This document shows, piece by piece, positions 33,589 through 42,631 of a DNA stretch of 64,000 nucleotides (the stretch's first letter is position 1; each line of letters opens with the position of its first letter). A program made the position numbers and the translations under genes. The stretch is from Candidatus Bathyarchaeia archaeon (GTDB taxonomy: Archaea > Thermoproteota > Bathyarchaeia > Bathyarchaeales > Bathycorpusculaceae), in the NCBI GenBank assembly GCA_041447175.1, contig CP166960.1, forward strand, positions 2,558,519 to 2,622,518. The letters are read 5' to 3'. Below the pieces are notes generated by a model. The model had not been told where the DNA came from. It ran no database searches and saw nothing but the letters and a program-made list of their open reading frames with translations.

Positions 33589-35025
33589 TCAAACAACCCT
33601 AAAAGAAAGGTTTAACCGTTTTTTCCTTACGAAAACAAGCCCAACTACGGTAGCCACAATTACGCCGACAATTGCTGCATAAAGGTAGTTTGAGGGTGTC
33701 ATGCTGTCTGCTGCCGGCTTAGTTGTAGACGTGGGCTGCTCTGATGGGGCGGGCGTGGTGGTTGGCTGCTTGGTGGGCGATGGGCTTGGGCTGTGGTTTG
33801 GGGTTGATGTTGGTTGAGGCGTTGCTGTTGGCGTAGGCGTTGATGATGGGGTTATGGGTACTTGTGGCCAGTCAGGCGGTATGAGGCGTGAGTCGTCCCA
33901 ATGGACAACGGTGCCGTATCCAAGTGAATCAAGGGGATACTGCTGGTCGGGGTAAATAATATCTAAGTCATTTCCGCAGACCTGCAATAGGCTGCTGACG
34001 CTCATGCTGATGTCGGTTGCAACTGCGTCGGCTTCCCAGAGCCCCCAGATTTTGTCTTCTGGTCCCCTAAACCCGTATGCGTAATCTTCAGGAAGAACAT
34101 ATGCGGTTCTTTCGCTGACTGGGCTGATGGTCCGGGGGTTCTCTTGAACGTACTGCCAAAACTGTTGCATCGCATCAAAGTGTTCCTGTTGCAGGATGCT
34201 TTCGGTGTAGTTTTCGTTGGTGTCAAACACGATTATGTATTTGGCGCCGCTTTCGTAGGCTGTAACCATGTCTTTGAAAAGTTCAGGGCCTGACTCGATG
34301 TAGGGCGGCTGGAGGTATGTCCATGTTATCATAGCGCCCCAATCTCTGTTCTGGGCTGTGGCTGCGCCTCTGCAGAGTGCCACGTTTATCTGTCGACTGT
34401 AGTTCCATCCGAACTCTGCAAAAACTGCGTCATACCCTGCTTTATAGTCGTACCAGTAAAGCGCATAGTCTGAGGTGAACATTTGGAATTCATTAGGGTG
34501 TTCAAAGTTAATTTTAAATGCCCCCTGCAGCCACCAACTCGTGTAGTTGATATACTTGTTTGCAGCGTCGCTGTAGTTTTCGGCGCTTCGAACTGACATG
34601 AAAATTTCAGATTGGTCTAACTGTCTTCCGCCGGTTTCGTCTGCAACATACAATCCTAAGAAACTATTGCCCCACTGGCTTCTGGCAAGGTTAAACCATT
34701 CCTTGGAGGGATATCGTGGGTCATCTGTGTAAACAATGAAGCACATATTTTTGTCGTACACGTACTGACTGATACTGGTAAGCCTTGTTTCATTTCTATC
34801 ACCCAAACACCCTACAACAAAAAGGTTGGTGTAGCTGCTAACTGTGTCAATTAGCTGTTTTGTGGCTGTCAAGTCTTCGTAGGCGACATCTACTCCCACA
34901 TATAAGTCGAGGGGTGTTTTAGTATCCGAAGACTGCGCTTGTGCTTCAACAAAAGTACCGAGCGTCAGAAGTGGCTGAAAAACCAGAAGCGCAACGAATA
35001 AAACCACCGCTACCTTGATTCGCAT
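33589..35025 (-). CDS. Secreted, C-terminally anchored TIM-barrel-like surface protein
   Basis: A 478-residue protein: signal peptide (MRIKVAVVLFVALLVFQPLL), a catalytic-looking domain of about 330 residues (DLYVGVDVAY, NLFVVGCLG, FLGLYVADETGGRQ, YIIVFDTNENYTES), a Pro/Thr-rich stalk of about 65 residues and a membrane helix with basic tail (VRKKRLNLSF). The acidic residues after strands suggest a glycoside hydrolase-type barrel, but I cannot name a family. A TATA-like box around 35052-35058 would start transcription almost at the ATG (near-leaderless). Confidence 0.72.
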   Translation of the reverse strand: MRIKVAVVLFVALLVFQPLLTLGTFVEAQAQSSDTKTPLDLYVGVDVAYEDLTATKQLIDTVSSYTNLFVVGCLGDRNETRLTSISQYVYDKNMCFIVYTDDPRYPSKEWFNLARSQWGNSFLGLYVADETGGRQLDQSEIFMSVRSAENYSDAANKYINYTSWWLQGAFKINFEHPNEFQMFTSDYALYWYDYKAGYDAVFAEFGWNYSRQINVALCRGAATAQNRDWGAMITWTYLQPPYIESGPELFKDMVTAYESGAKYIIVFDTNENYTESILQQEHFDAMQQFWQYVQENPRTISPVSERTAYVLPEDYAYGFRGPEDKIWGLWEADAVATDISMSVSSLLQVCGNDLDIIYPDQQYPLDSLGYGTVVHWDDSRLIPPDWPQVPITPSSTPTPTATPQPTSTPNHSPSPSPTKQPTTTPAPSEQPTSTTKPAADSMTPSNYLYAAIVGVIVATVVGLVFVRKKRLNLSFRVV

Positions 35026-35115
35026 TAATAAATAGTAGGAAAACCGACGGTTTATAACAATTTCCCAGAATTCATTCCAGAAAACAAAAACCCTTTGAGG
35101 GCAAATTGTTGTTTT

Positions 35116-35907
35116 CTAAGCGAATCCTATGAGGCTTCGAATGGTCGGTATGGGCACGTAGATGAAGGCGTAAGCCGTCACCGCTAACATTCCGATGATT
35201 ATAGCCAGCAACACGTAGTCGCCCCTACGCAGCTTTAACTCGTAGAGGTTGGTGCGTTTTTTGGCGGCGCCCCACGCTCGGCTCTCCATGGCTTCTGCCA
35301 GTTCTAAACTGCGGCGGATGGCACTCACGATAAGCGGGATAAGCACAGGTACATAGTTGCGGATACGCTTCAGAATGTTTCCTTTCTCCAGTTCTAAGCC
35401 TCGAGCTTTCTGTGCGTCCATGATGGTTTGGGCTTCCTCAGCCAAGACTGGGACGAAGCGGACAGCGGTTGTGAAGGCGAAGCTGAACTCGTAGGGCACG
35501 TGGCTTTGTTCCAGCGCTAACCCCAAATGGTCAGGCGATGTGGTGAGGAAGAACACGCTAAACGACTCAACCAGCACGACGAAACGTAAGGTCATGGCGA
35601 AGGCGTTTTCCAAGTCTGCAGGCGTTACCGTGAAGCCGTGGGTGAAAAAGTTGCCCGCGATGTTCACCACAAAGATGAAGACCGCCAAGAAAAGGGCACC
35701 TCGAAGCGAGCGGAGCCACTGCTTTTGCACTTTTGCTAGCAGCACAAACGGTATCTGCAACAGGAAAAGAATTGTTAACGGTATTACTGAGCCGAAAAGG
35801 ATGGCCGCTAAAAAGACCGCGATTACGTAGATGAATTTCATGCGGGGGTCAAGACTGTGAATGGGAGAGTAGACCTTACGGAACTTTAAGCCGTCAAAAA
35901 CACTCAT
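35116..35907 (-). CDS. ecfT: Energy-coupling factor transporter transmembrane protein EcfT
   Basis: A 263-residue membrane protein with five or six helices and the two coupling motifs of EcfT: ARGLE and SRAWGAA, which touch the ATPases. N-terminal SPIHSLDPRMKF is typical. ATG 35907 overlaps the stop of ecfA2. Last gene of a T/A/A' module. No substrate-binding S component lies nearby, so specificity (vitamin or metal) is unknown. Confidence 0.92.
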   Translation of the reverse strand: MSVFDGLKFRKVYSPIHSLDPRMKFIYVIAVFLAAILFGSVIPLTILFLLQIPFVLLAKVQKQWLRSLRGALFLAVFIFVVNIAGNFFTHGFTVTPADLENAFAMTLRFVVLVESFSVFFLTTSPDHLGLALEQSHVPYEFSFAFTTAVRFVPVLAEEAQTIMDAQKARGLELEKGNILKRIRNYVPVLIPLIVSAIRRSLELAEAMESRAWGAAKKRTNLYELKLRRGDYVLLAIIIGMLAVTAYAFIYVPIPTIRSLIGFA

Positions 35908-36731
35908 GGTAGCCGCCTCTTTTGAAGCGCATCAAGCAGCAGCGCTTTTGCCTCGTATATATCGATGACGTTTTTAGGTAAATCAGGAATTTTCAGGCTC
36001 ATGAAGACCTGAGCAATCTGCGGCAGAACAATCGAGCTCTGCTCCAGCGCCTCAGGGTCAGTGAGTATGTCGTTGCCTTTACCGTCAGCAACAACTTTGC
36101 CTTCCCGCATCAGCACCACGCGGGGATTGCATTCCGCCACAAACTCCACATCATGCGTGACGGTGACTATGGTTCTGCCCTGCGTCTGCATCTGCATGAT
36201 GAACTGGCGCAGGTTCTCCTTCTGCTGATGGTCTTGCCCGATGGTGGGTTCATCTAAAACCAGCACCTGCGGGTCCCACGCTAACACGCTGGCTAAAGCG
36301 ACCCGTTTGCGTTCGCCGCCGCTAAGCATGAACGGTGAGGTTTTGCGGTATTGGTTAACCCCCAGTAGGTTAACCGCCCATGTGACACGGGACTCTATGG
36401 TTTCGGCGGTGTAGCCGAAGTTTTTGAGGGCAAACGAAATCTCATCCTCCACCGTTTCGCTGAAAAGCTGGTGGTCGGGGTTCTGGAAGACAAAGCCGAC
36501 TTTGCGCGCCAGCGCCGCCACACTGGACTTGGTTGTGTCCACATCGTCAACAAGGACTCGGCCGCTGGTAGGTTTAAGCAGCCCATTGAATTGTTTAACG
36601 AGGGTGGTTTTGCCTGCGCCGTTTTGTCCCATGATTGCCACGAACTCGCCGTCTTTGACGGTTAAGGAGACGCCTTTGAGGGCTTCAACTCCGCTGGCAT
36701 AGCTGAAATGAACATCTTCCACGGTTAACAT
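35904..36731 (-). CDS. ecfA2: Energy-coupling factor transporter ATP-binding protein (EcfA')
   Basis: A 275-residue ABC ATPase: Walker A GQNGAGKTT, Q-loop VFQNPDHQLF, signature LSGGERKRVALA, Walker B VLVLDEPTIGQD and H-loop TVTHD. The Q-loop form FQNPDxQxF is characteristic of ECF and cobalt-type importers. ATG 36731 overlaps the TAA of ecfA1 (TAATG). Confidence 0.92.
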   Translation of the reverse strand: MLTVEDVHFSYASGVEALKGVSLTVKDGEFVAIMGQNGAGKTTLVKQFNGLLKPTSGRVLVDDVDTTKSSVAALARKVGFVFQNPDHQLFSETVEDEISFALKNFGYTAETIESRVTWAVNLLGVNQYRKTSPFMLSGGERKRVALASVLAWDPQVLVLDEPTIGQDHQQKENLRQFIMQMQTQGRTIVTVTHDVEFVAECNPRVVLMREGKVVADGKGNDILTDPEALEQSSIVLPQIAQVFMSLKIPDLPKNVIDIYEAKALLLDALQKRRLP

Positions 36732-37579
36732 TAGTTGCCCATTGCCTCCGTAATCATTTTAGCTAACTCAGCTGAGGACAAGGGGGTGACGCCGCTAAGG
36801 TTTGCGCCTTCTTTTTGTAGCAGCTCGTAGAGTAGGGTGGCTTTGGGGATGCCTACGCCGATGAGGCGGGTTTCTTCGCTGCTAAGAATGCTGCGGGTTT
36901 CGCCATCAAAGCGCACCTTGCCTTGATCCATGATTATGATGTGGTTAGCGTACTTTGCTGTGAGGTCAAGGCGGTGTTCGACCAGAACGACGGTTAAGCC
37001 CAACTTTTGGTTAAGGTCATAAATAACTTCAAAAATCTTCTCGGCGCTCAACGGGTCCAAAAAGCTCGTTGGTTCATCAAGCACGATGATTTCGGGCTGC
37101 ATCGCCAGTACCGCCGCTAAAGCGACGCGTTGTTGCTGTCCACCTGACATTTCGTGGGGAGAACGCTCCCGCAGGTCATAGATGCCCGTCAAGTCTAGTG
37201 CCCAGTTAACTCGTTGCTGCATCTCTTTTCTGTCAAACCCCAAATTCTCCAAACCAAATGCGACATCTTTTTCGACGCTTAACGCGAACAGCTGGTTTTC
37301 GGGGTTTTGGAAGACTAATCCGACAGATTTTGCCATCTCGTAGGTAGGGTGCTTGTCGGCTTCTAAACCGGCAACTTGGATTTCGCCGGTGAGTTCGCCT
37401 TGGTAAAATTGTGGAATTAAGCCATTGAAGGTTCGGCACAAAGTGGTTTTTCCGCAGCCGCTGGGTCCAGTGATGAGAACGAATTCGCCTTTCTCCACTT
37501 TCACAGAGACATCACTAATGGAAGGCTTGGTGGCGCCTGGGTACGTGTAAGTTAAGCCTTGGGTTTGGATGACAGCCAT
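36731..37579 (-). CDS. ecfA1: Energy-coupling factor transporter ATP-binding protein (EcfA)
   Basis: A 282-residue ABC ATPase: Walker A GPSGCGKTT, Q-loop VFQNPENQLF, signature MSGGQQQRVALA, Walker B IIVLDEPTSFLD and H-loop VEHRLD. ATG 37579 is chosen over GTG 37606 because family homology starts at AVIQTQGLTYTYPG. First gene of the ECF module; energises vitamin or metal uptake with EcfT and an S component encoded elsewhere. Confidence 0.92.
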   Translation of the reverse strand: MAVIQTQGLTYTYPGATKPSISDVSVKVEKGEFVLITGPSGCGKTTLCRTFNGLIPQFYQGELTGEIQVAGLEADKHPTYEMAKSVGLVFQNPENQLFALSVEKDVAFGLENLGFDRKEMQQRVNWALDLTGIYDLRERSPHEMSGGQQQRVALAAVLAMQPEIIVLDEPTSFLDPLSAEKIFEVIYDLNQKLGLTVVLVEHRLDLTAKYANHIIIMDQGKVRFDGETRSILSSEETRLIGVGIPKATLLYELLQKEGANLSGVTPLSSAELAKMITEAMGN

Positions 37580-37621
37580 GTTTTGTGCCCGCCTAATTAC
37601 GCACACTGTTGTCTCATTTAA

Positions 37622-37633
37622 GAGTAACTACTC
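37622..37633 (-). promoter_or_regulatory. Short palindrome upstream of the ECF operon
   Basis: GAGTA-AC-TACTC, perfect 5-bp arms, about 45 nt before the ecfA1 start. Candidate operator by position only. The rest of the 270-base gap shows no gene. Confidence 0.25.
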
Positions 37634-37848
37634 GGTTTTGGCTAAGTTTACCGAAGTTTCAATCAAATCCTTGGCTGTTGTTCAGAACCATCGGCACATC
37701 TTCTTTTCTTGCCAAAGAGTGCGCCGAGAAGTTTGTTATCTTCCTCTATTTCCTGTTGCGTATTTTCTTTCGTTTTCGTTGCATAATCTCTGCCTTTCGC
37801 AATTAACGTCTGAGTTTTTTGTGTGTAGCCTTGACCTGGTTACGGGGC

Positions 37849-38850
37849 TTATTCAGTTGTGGATTTGAGGTTTTCTTTCAAAAGTCGCAAGCAACGCTTC
37901 AACCCCGTTTTCACGTCGCCTTTCGCGTTGACGCCTGCCGCCATCGCGTGCCCTCCACCTTGCCCCTGCATTGATGCCCCCAACGGCTTAGCAATATCCC
38001 TGCCTAAGTGGATTCCAGTTTTCTCCGTGAACTCTCGACTGCATCGCATGCTGATTTCGACGCTTTCCCCTTTTTCCCCTGCAACCGCCGCCATATGCAC
38101 CCCCAAATCGGTCAAGGCTCGGGCGGCAGACGCTTGGAAGGCGCTGACGTGGCTGAGGGCAATTATCCAGTTGTCAATGCGGAAAATTTTGGCTCGGCGG
38201 CAAGCTTTGACTCGGGCAACCCGCTCGGAAAAATCCATGGGTATGGCAAGCATGGCGAGGGCTTCTTGCGCGTTTACGCCGCTGTCCACCAAATCTGCAA
38301 CTGCCTTAAACGTGGAGGAATTAGCTAAAACAAAGTGTCGCGTGTCAAATGCCATGCCCAGAAAGAGTGCTTTGGCGTAGTCTGGTTTGGGTTTGAGGTT
38401 TTGTTGTTTGTAGAAGTCGTAGACTATGTCGCAGGTGCTGGCGGCGTCTTCGTTGGTTATGCAGAGCCTGCAGAGTTTCTGTGTTTCAGGATGTGCAATG
38501 TGATGGTCAATGAGGATGATGGGCGCCGTGGAACCTGTAACTTTTTCTGCCAAGTTGTCAAGTTGCTGTACGGTGTTTGTGTCCAGCAGGAAGATGGCTT
38601 GGGCTTTCTCCACGTTCGGCGCTAAATTCACTTTTATGGGCAAGTAACGGAACAAGTTTTTGGTGAGCTTGCTTACGCCTCCTCCTGAACCGATGACAAC
38701 CGTCAAGTTTGGTCGGACACTTTTAAGCAGCCCCATAAAAGCGTAGGCGCTGCAAACGGCATCAGGGTCGCTGTTGTGGTGACATAACAAAAGCACATTC
38801 TCAGCGCCCGTTTCGTCCAACAGTTTGACTACGTCGTTGAAGGAGGTCAT
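37849..38850 (-). CDS. DHH-family phosphoesterase (nanoRNase/pAp phosphatase-like)
   Basis: A 333-residue DHH/DHHA1 protein: CHHNSDPDAVCSAYA (metal site), FLLDTNT, ILIDHHIAHP (the DHH motif) and the C-terminal DHHA1 block GGGHAMAAG. Such archaeal proteins hydrolyse short oligonucleotides or pAp, or act like RecJ relatives. It overlaps the DUF3194 gene and follows prefoldin beta, a gene order conserved in many archaea as the tail of the exosome superoperon. Confidence 0.88.
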   Translation of the reverse strand: MTSFNDVVKLLDETGAENVLLLCHHNSDPDAVCSAYAFMGLLKSVRPNLTVVIGSGGGVSKLTKNLFRYLPIKVNLAPNVEKAQAIFLLDTNTVQQLDNLAEKVTGSTAPIILIDHHIAHPETQKLCRLCITNEDAASTCDIVYDFYKQQNLKPKPDYAKALFLGMAFDTRHFVLANSSTFKAVADLVDSGVNAQEALAMLAIPMDFSERVARVKACRRAKIFRIDNWIIALSHVSAFQASAARALTDLGVHMAAVAGEKGESVEISMRCSREFTEKTGIHLGRDIAKPLGASMQGQGGGHAMAAGVNAKGDVKTGLKRCLRLLKENLKSTTE

Positions 38851-39146
38851 GTTAGTTTTCTCAGGCTGCTTTCTATCGCTTCAAAGGCTTTCTTTAGAGC
38901 TTCATCCGCCAACGCCTTCTCCCCTACGTCTTTGGCTTCAGGCGCCAAAACCAAGTTGATTTCGACGGCGAAATTTACGGGTTTAATGCCTTCCGCCTCA
39001 ACGCTAATGTCTAAGGTGTTGACAAGTTTTTGGGTTACTTTGGAAAAAATGTATTTTCTGGCGGCGTTCTCGGCAGCCTCGCTGACGACTTCAACCTGCT
39101 CGTCCGTCAATTCAGGTATACCAAGGTCCACCAGACTTCTCACCAC
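38847..39146 (-). CDS. DUF3194 family protein
   Basis: A 99-residue archaeal protein: LTDEQVEVVSEAAENAARKYIFSK at the N-terminus, then VEAEGIKPVNFAVEINL and an amphipathic C-terminal helix. The sequence matches the small archaeal family found next to prefoldin beta. It overlaps the DHH gene by 4 bp. Its role is unknown; by position it has been linked to translation or RNA processing. It is not Pcc1, which is present separately at 47896. Confidence 0.78.
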   Translation of the reverse strand: MVRSLVDLGIPELTDEQVEVVSEAAENAARKYIFSKVTQKLVNTLDISVEAEGIKPVNFAVEINLVLAPEAKDVGEKALADEALKKAFEAIESSLRKLT

Positions 39147-39158
39147 ACGCGGCTCAGT

Positions 39159-39533
39159 TTAGGCTGGCGGCGGCGAAGAAGCAGGGCTAAGGTCCGACTG
39201 CAACTGCGTCTGGATGTCTTTAAGTTGGCTGCGCATGCGTTCTTCTTGGCGTGCCAGCACCGTTTGCCTCGTAGCGAGGAGGTCTTTGCGTTCATTTAGG
39301 TCGGTGTTGACTTTAGCTTTCTCAGATTTGACCAGGATGCTGCCAGCGGCTTTGTAGATTACAGCGTCGTCAGCGGTTTTGCCTAGTTCGGCGAGAGTTT
39401 GGTCAATTTCGGCAACTTCCATGTCAACTTGCTGTTTCTGTTGCAAAATGGTTTGTAAGGTTTGCTGGAGCTGCTGGAGCCTCATAAGACGTTCTTGGAC
39501 TTGAGGAGGTAACTTGGATAGTTCATCACTCAT
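39159..39533 (-). CDS. pfdB: Prefoldin subunit beta
   Basis: A 124-residue chaperone subunit from ATG 39533. Two long coiled coils (LPPQVQERLMRLQQLQQTLQ to EIDQTLAELGK, and DLNERKDLLATRQTVLARQEE) flank the beta hairpin AVIYKAAGSILVKSEK. With the alpha subunit it forms the hexamer that delivers unfolded proteins to the thermosome. Family length matches. The Pro/Ser-rich end (SPASSPPPA) is a short extension. Confidence 0.93.
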   Translation of the reverse strand: MSDELSKLPPQVQERLMRLQQLQQTLQTILQQKQQVDMEVAEIDQTLAELGKTADDAVIYKAAGSILVKSEKAKVNTDLNERKDLLATRQTVLARQEERMRSQLKDIQTQLQSDLSPASSPPPA

Positions 39534-39708
39534 AACTTGATTCCTTCCGTTTTCTGTCAAGGAAAAGCGTAACCAATTAAATAAGCCTTATCCACCTGCC
39601 CCCCATTTTGTTCTTTTCAACAGCGGAGTTTTTTCATCTGTTTGGTACAATTATGGTCGATATGTTTTTATGTTCACGTCGAAGACTCTTCCCGCAGGCG
39701 AACGTTTA

Positions 39709-40866
39709 ATGTCTCATAAAATACTGGATAGAAAAGCTGTAAGCAAACTACAAGCCATAATTTTAATCCTTGTTGTAGCAGTTTGCGCAGTCGGCGGCAC
39801 AGCTGCCTACTACTTAACCCTCCCCGAATCCGATACGTCTACCCCCACTCCCTCTCCGACCTCTACGCCAACCCCAACTGCTGCTCCGACTCCAACTGCG
39901 TCTCCCAGCTTAACGGTCGTTGACTATGCTGGGCGAACCGTAACCTTTGATGGACCCATCGAAAGCATCGCTTCCAACTACCCCATCTCCACTGAAGCAA
40001 TCCTGTTCTTAGGCGGCGAAGACAAAATCATCGGCTGCGACGGGTCTAACTACGCTAACGCGTTCATGACTTCTCTTTACCCCAAAATTGCTCAGGCAAC
40101 GGACATCGGCTACCCTTGGAACCTTAACATGGAACAAGTTGTCGCTTTGGAACCCAGCGTCTTCGTAACCGCGGGCAACAACAAAGACGCCGCTGACCAA
40201 CTGGCTACCCTGGGTGTGCCAACAGTTTGCTTAAGCTTTGAAACCCCCGAAGACTTCAATAACGCTTTGACCATAATAGGCGAACTCTTAGGCAACGAAG
40301 AAGAAGCTGCAACCGCTGTCCAGTACTTCACCTCCATGACCCAGTCAATCACCGACCAAACCCAAAACTTAGCCGACTCAAGCAAACCCACCGTGATGTT
40401 TGCCAGCTACGGCGCTCAAAAGAAGTACGCGCTTCAAACCCCTGGTGAAGGCATGCTGCAAAATAACATGATAGAAATGAGCGGCGGAATCTCTGTTTCA
40501 GCCGACCAACCCGGCGGATGGAACCAGATATCCATGGAGCAAGTTGCCGCTTGGAACCCCGACATCGTAATTGTCACCAGCTACGCCTCCAACGTCTCCA
40601 CAACCGACCTCAAAAGCCAGATAATGTCTGATGATGCATGGAACGTCACCAACGCCAAACTTGACGGGAAAGTTTACGCCTTCGCGCAAGACTGGGAAGC
40701 CTGGGATTCCCCAACACCGAAATGGATCCTTGGTTTATGCTGGCTTGGTACGCACATTCAGCCTGACTTGTTTGCTTCAATGGACCTCACCAACGCAGCA
40801 AGCAGCTTCTATCAGAATTTCTACGGCATCAGCTACGCAGACGCAGGAGTCCAAGGAGACGTATAG
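39709..40866 (+). CDS. ABC transporter substrate-binding protein (BtuF/FecB family)
   Basis: A 385-residue protein from ATG 39709: N-terminal helix (IILILVVAVCAVGGTAAYYL), a short Thr/Pro-rich stalk and a Peripla_BP_2 domain (LTVVDYAGRTVTFDGPIESIAS, FLGGEDKIIGCD, NLNMEQVVALEPSVFVTAG). It binds a corrinoid, heme or ferric chelate outside the cell. Permease, ATPase and a radical SAM gene follow directly, forming one operon. It is a paralogue of the tandem protein at 3363. An in-frame ATG-like start at 39670 lacks sense as a signal peptide. Confidence 0.85.
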   Translation: MSHKILDRKAVSKLQAIILILVVAVCAVGGTAAYYLTLPESDTSTPTPSPTSTPTPTAAPTPTASPSLTVVDYAGRTVTFDGPIESIASNYPISTEAILFLGGEDKIIGCDGSNYANAFMTSLYPKIAQATDIGYPWNLNMEQVVALEPSVFVTAGNNKDAADQLATLGVPTVCLSFETPEDFNNALTIIGELLGNEEEAATAVQYFTSMTQSITDQTQNLADSSKPTVMFASYGAQKKYALQTPGEGMLQNNMIEMSGGISVSADQPGGWNQISMEQVAAWNPDIVIVTSYASNVSTTDLKSQIMSDDAWNVTNAKLDGKVYAFAQDWEAWDSPTPKWILGLCWLGTHIQPDLFASMDLTNAASSFYQNFYGISYADAGVQGDV

Positions 40867-40929
40867 ATGAAGAACCTTAAAGCCGCAATTCTGCTGGCTT
40901 CCTTGCCCTTCATCTTTTTTTTATCATGA
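40867..40929 (+). other. First membrane helix of the permease in a separate frame
   Basis: ATG 40867 directly follows the TAG of the binding-protein gene and encodes 20 residues, MKNLKAAILLASLPFIFFLS, then TGA overlapping the next ATG. This is what the first helix of a FecCD permease should look like. Adding one T to the run of eight T at 40915-40922 would fuse it in frame to GRYFINP of the permease. It is either a frameshift (mutation or read error) or a separate coupled peptide. Confidence 0.55.
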
Positions 40930-41843
40930 CCTTTACGGGAAGGTACTTCATAAACCCGCTAAGCATCATGACAGGAAATTTCCCCCAAAAAGAATGGATA
41001 ATAATAACCTCAATTCGACTCCCAAGAATCATCGTGGTCATGTTCGCAGGCGCCGCGCTGTCAATCTCGGGGGCAACACTGCAGGGCGTATCCCGTAACC
41101 CCCTTGTGGGACCGGAAACTTTGGCGGTTTGTTCAGGCGCTGGATTCGGTGCGGCTTTTGCCATTATCTTTCTGGACGGAACAGGCGTAATTCAAGCATG
41201 CTCCTTTCTGTTTGGCTTAGCCGCAGTACTTGTAACCTACCTAATCAGCGCCTCATTCAAAAACTACGGCAACTCCATTCTAACCCTGATTTTAGCTGGC
41301 ATTTCCGTCTCAGCAATTTTCTCCGCCTTAATCGGCATACTGAAGTACATGGCTGACCCATACGAAAAGTTGCCCTCCATTGTTTTCTGGTTGCTGGGCA
41401 GTTTCTCGGCAATCACCTGGTCCGATGTGCCCAACTTGATTCCCATGTTTCTTGGCATCTTCATCATAGTGCTGCTACGCTGGCGCGTGAACATAATGTC
41501 TCTTGGTGAAGAAGAAGCAAAAACCTTAGGCGTCAACTACGGCTTAACCCGCGCTGTTCTGATTTTAGCTGCAACTTTGGCGACTGCATCCGCCGTTGCC
41601 ATAAGCGGCATAATCGCTTGGGTAGGCCTGATTGTCCCCCACATCACCAGAAGAATCGTAGGAACAGACCACAAAATCCTCCTACCCGCCACGATTTCAG
41701 TTGGCGCCATCTTTATGGTTGTCTGTGATACTCTTGCACGGACGCTCTACTCATTTGAAGTCCCCATAGGCATTGTCACTTCGCTTGTGGGCGCGCCTCT
41801 TTTCATTCTTCTACTTCGGGTTGGTGCAAAGAAAAAATGGTGA
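40926..41843 (+). CDS. FecCD/BtuC-type ABC transporter permease
   Basis: The frame holds 305 residues: GRYFINPLSIM, RLPRIIVVMFAGAALSISGATLQG, NPLVGPETLAVCSGAGFG, and the ATPase-contact region GEEEAKTLGVNY, IAWVGLIVPHITRRIVG. Family members have about 330 residues with ten helices; here the first helix is missing from this frame and found just upstream in another (40867-40929). Transports the ligand of the 39709 protein, driven by the 41837 ATPase, with which it overlaps. Confidence 0.85.
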   Translation: MTFTGRYFINPLSIMTGNFPQKEWIIITSIRLPRIIVVMFAGAALSISGATLQGVSRNPLVGPETLAVCSGAGFGAAFAIIFLDGTGVIQACSFLFGLAAVLVTYLISASFKNYGNSILTLILAGISVSAIFSALIGILKYMADPYEKLPSIVFWLLGSFSAITWSDVPNLIPMFLGIFIIVLLRWRVNIMSLGEEEAKTLGVNYGLTRAVLILAATLATASAVAISGIIAWVGLIVPHITRRIVGTDHKILLPATISVGAIFMVVCDTLARTLYSFEVPIGIVTSLVGAPLFILLLRVGAKKKW

Positions 41844-42631
41844 CCCTCCAAGTAAAAGACGTGAACTTCTCGTACGAAAACGGCTTCTGCTTAAAAGATA
41901 TCTCGTTTTCGGCAGATGCTGGTCAACTTTGCGCATTTTTTGGCCCCAACGCTTGCGGAAAAACAACTTTGCTTAAATGTTTGTGCGGTGTTTTCAGACT
42001 GAAACATGGCGCCATCCTTTTCAACAACGTTGATTTAACCACATTGAAGTCCACAGCTGTTTCCAAGATTCTTTCGTATGTGCCTCAAATTCATGAAGCC
42101 TCTTTCTCCTACAGCGTCATGGAAATGGTGCTCATGGGAAGAAACCCCTACGTGAACCATTTTTCCACTCCCCGCAAGGCAGACGTAACCAAAAGCTTGA
42201 ATGCACTTGCCGCCTTAAACCTGCATCACCTGCGAAATGAGTCCTTCACCGAAATTAGCGGTGGACAACAAAAGCTGGTTTTGATTGCCCGCGCCTTAGC
42301 ACAGGAAACGCCCATTATGCTGCTTGACGAACCCACAGCCCATTTGGACTTTAAAAATAAGCTTTTGGTGCTCAAAGGCATCAAGAAACTGGTTAAAGAA
42401 CAAGAGCTGATTGTTCTGATGTCTTTGCATGACCCTAACGAAGTTCTGTTGGTCGCCGACCAAGTCATCATGATGAATGATGGAAAAATCCTTTTACAGG
42501 GAACCACCGATGAAGTCCTCACAGTTGATGCTATAAGAACAATTTATGGCGTGGACACCGAAATCTGGAGTTCTGGCACCCAAAAAGTGTTTGTGCCTTC
42601 TATGAATTTCCAAACAGGTGACTTTACTTGA
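41837..42631 (+). CDS. ABC transporter ATP-binding protein (BtuD/FecE type)
   Basis: A 264-residue ATPase: Walker A GPNACGKTT, Q-loop YVPQIHEASFSYSV, signature ISGGQQKLVLIARAL, Walker B IMLLDEPTAHLD, H-loop SLHDPN. The VPQ- form after the Q-loop is typical of iron-chelate and cobalamin importers. It completes the F-C-D import set and overlaps both neighbours by 4-7 bp. Confidence 0.92.
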   Translation: MVTLQVKDVNFSYENGFCLKDISFSADAGQLCAFFGPNACGKTTLLKCLCGVFRLKHGAILFNNVDLTTLKSTAVSKILSYVPQIHEASFSYSVMEMVLMGRNPYVNHFSTPRKADVTKSLNALAALNLHHLRNESFTEISGGQQKLVLIARALAQETPIMLLDEPTAHLDFKNKLLVLKGIKKLVKEQELIVLMSLHDPNEVLLVADQVIMMNDGKILLQGTTDEVLTVDAIRTIYGVDTEIWSSGTQKVFVPSMNFQTGDFT

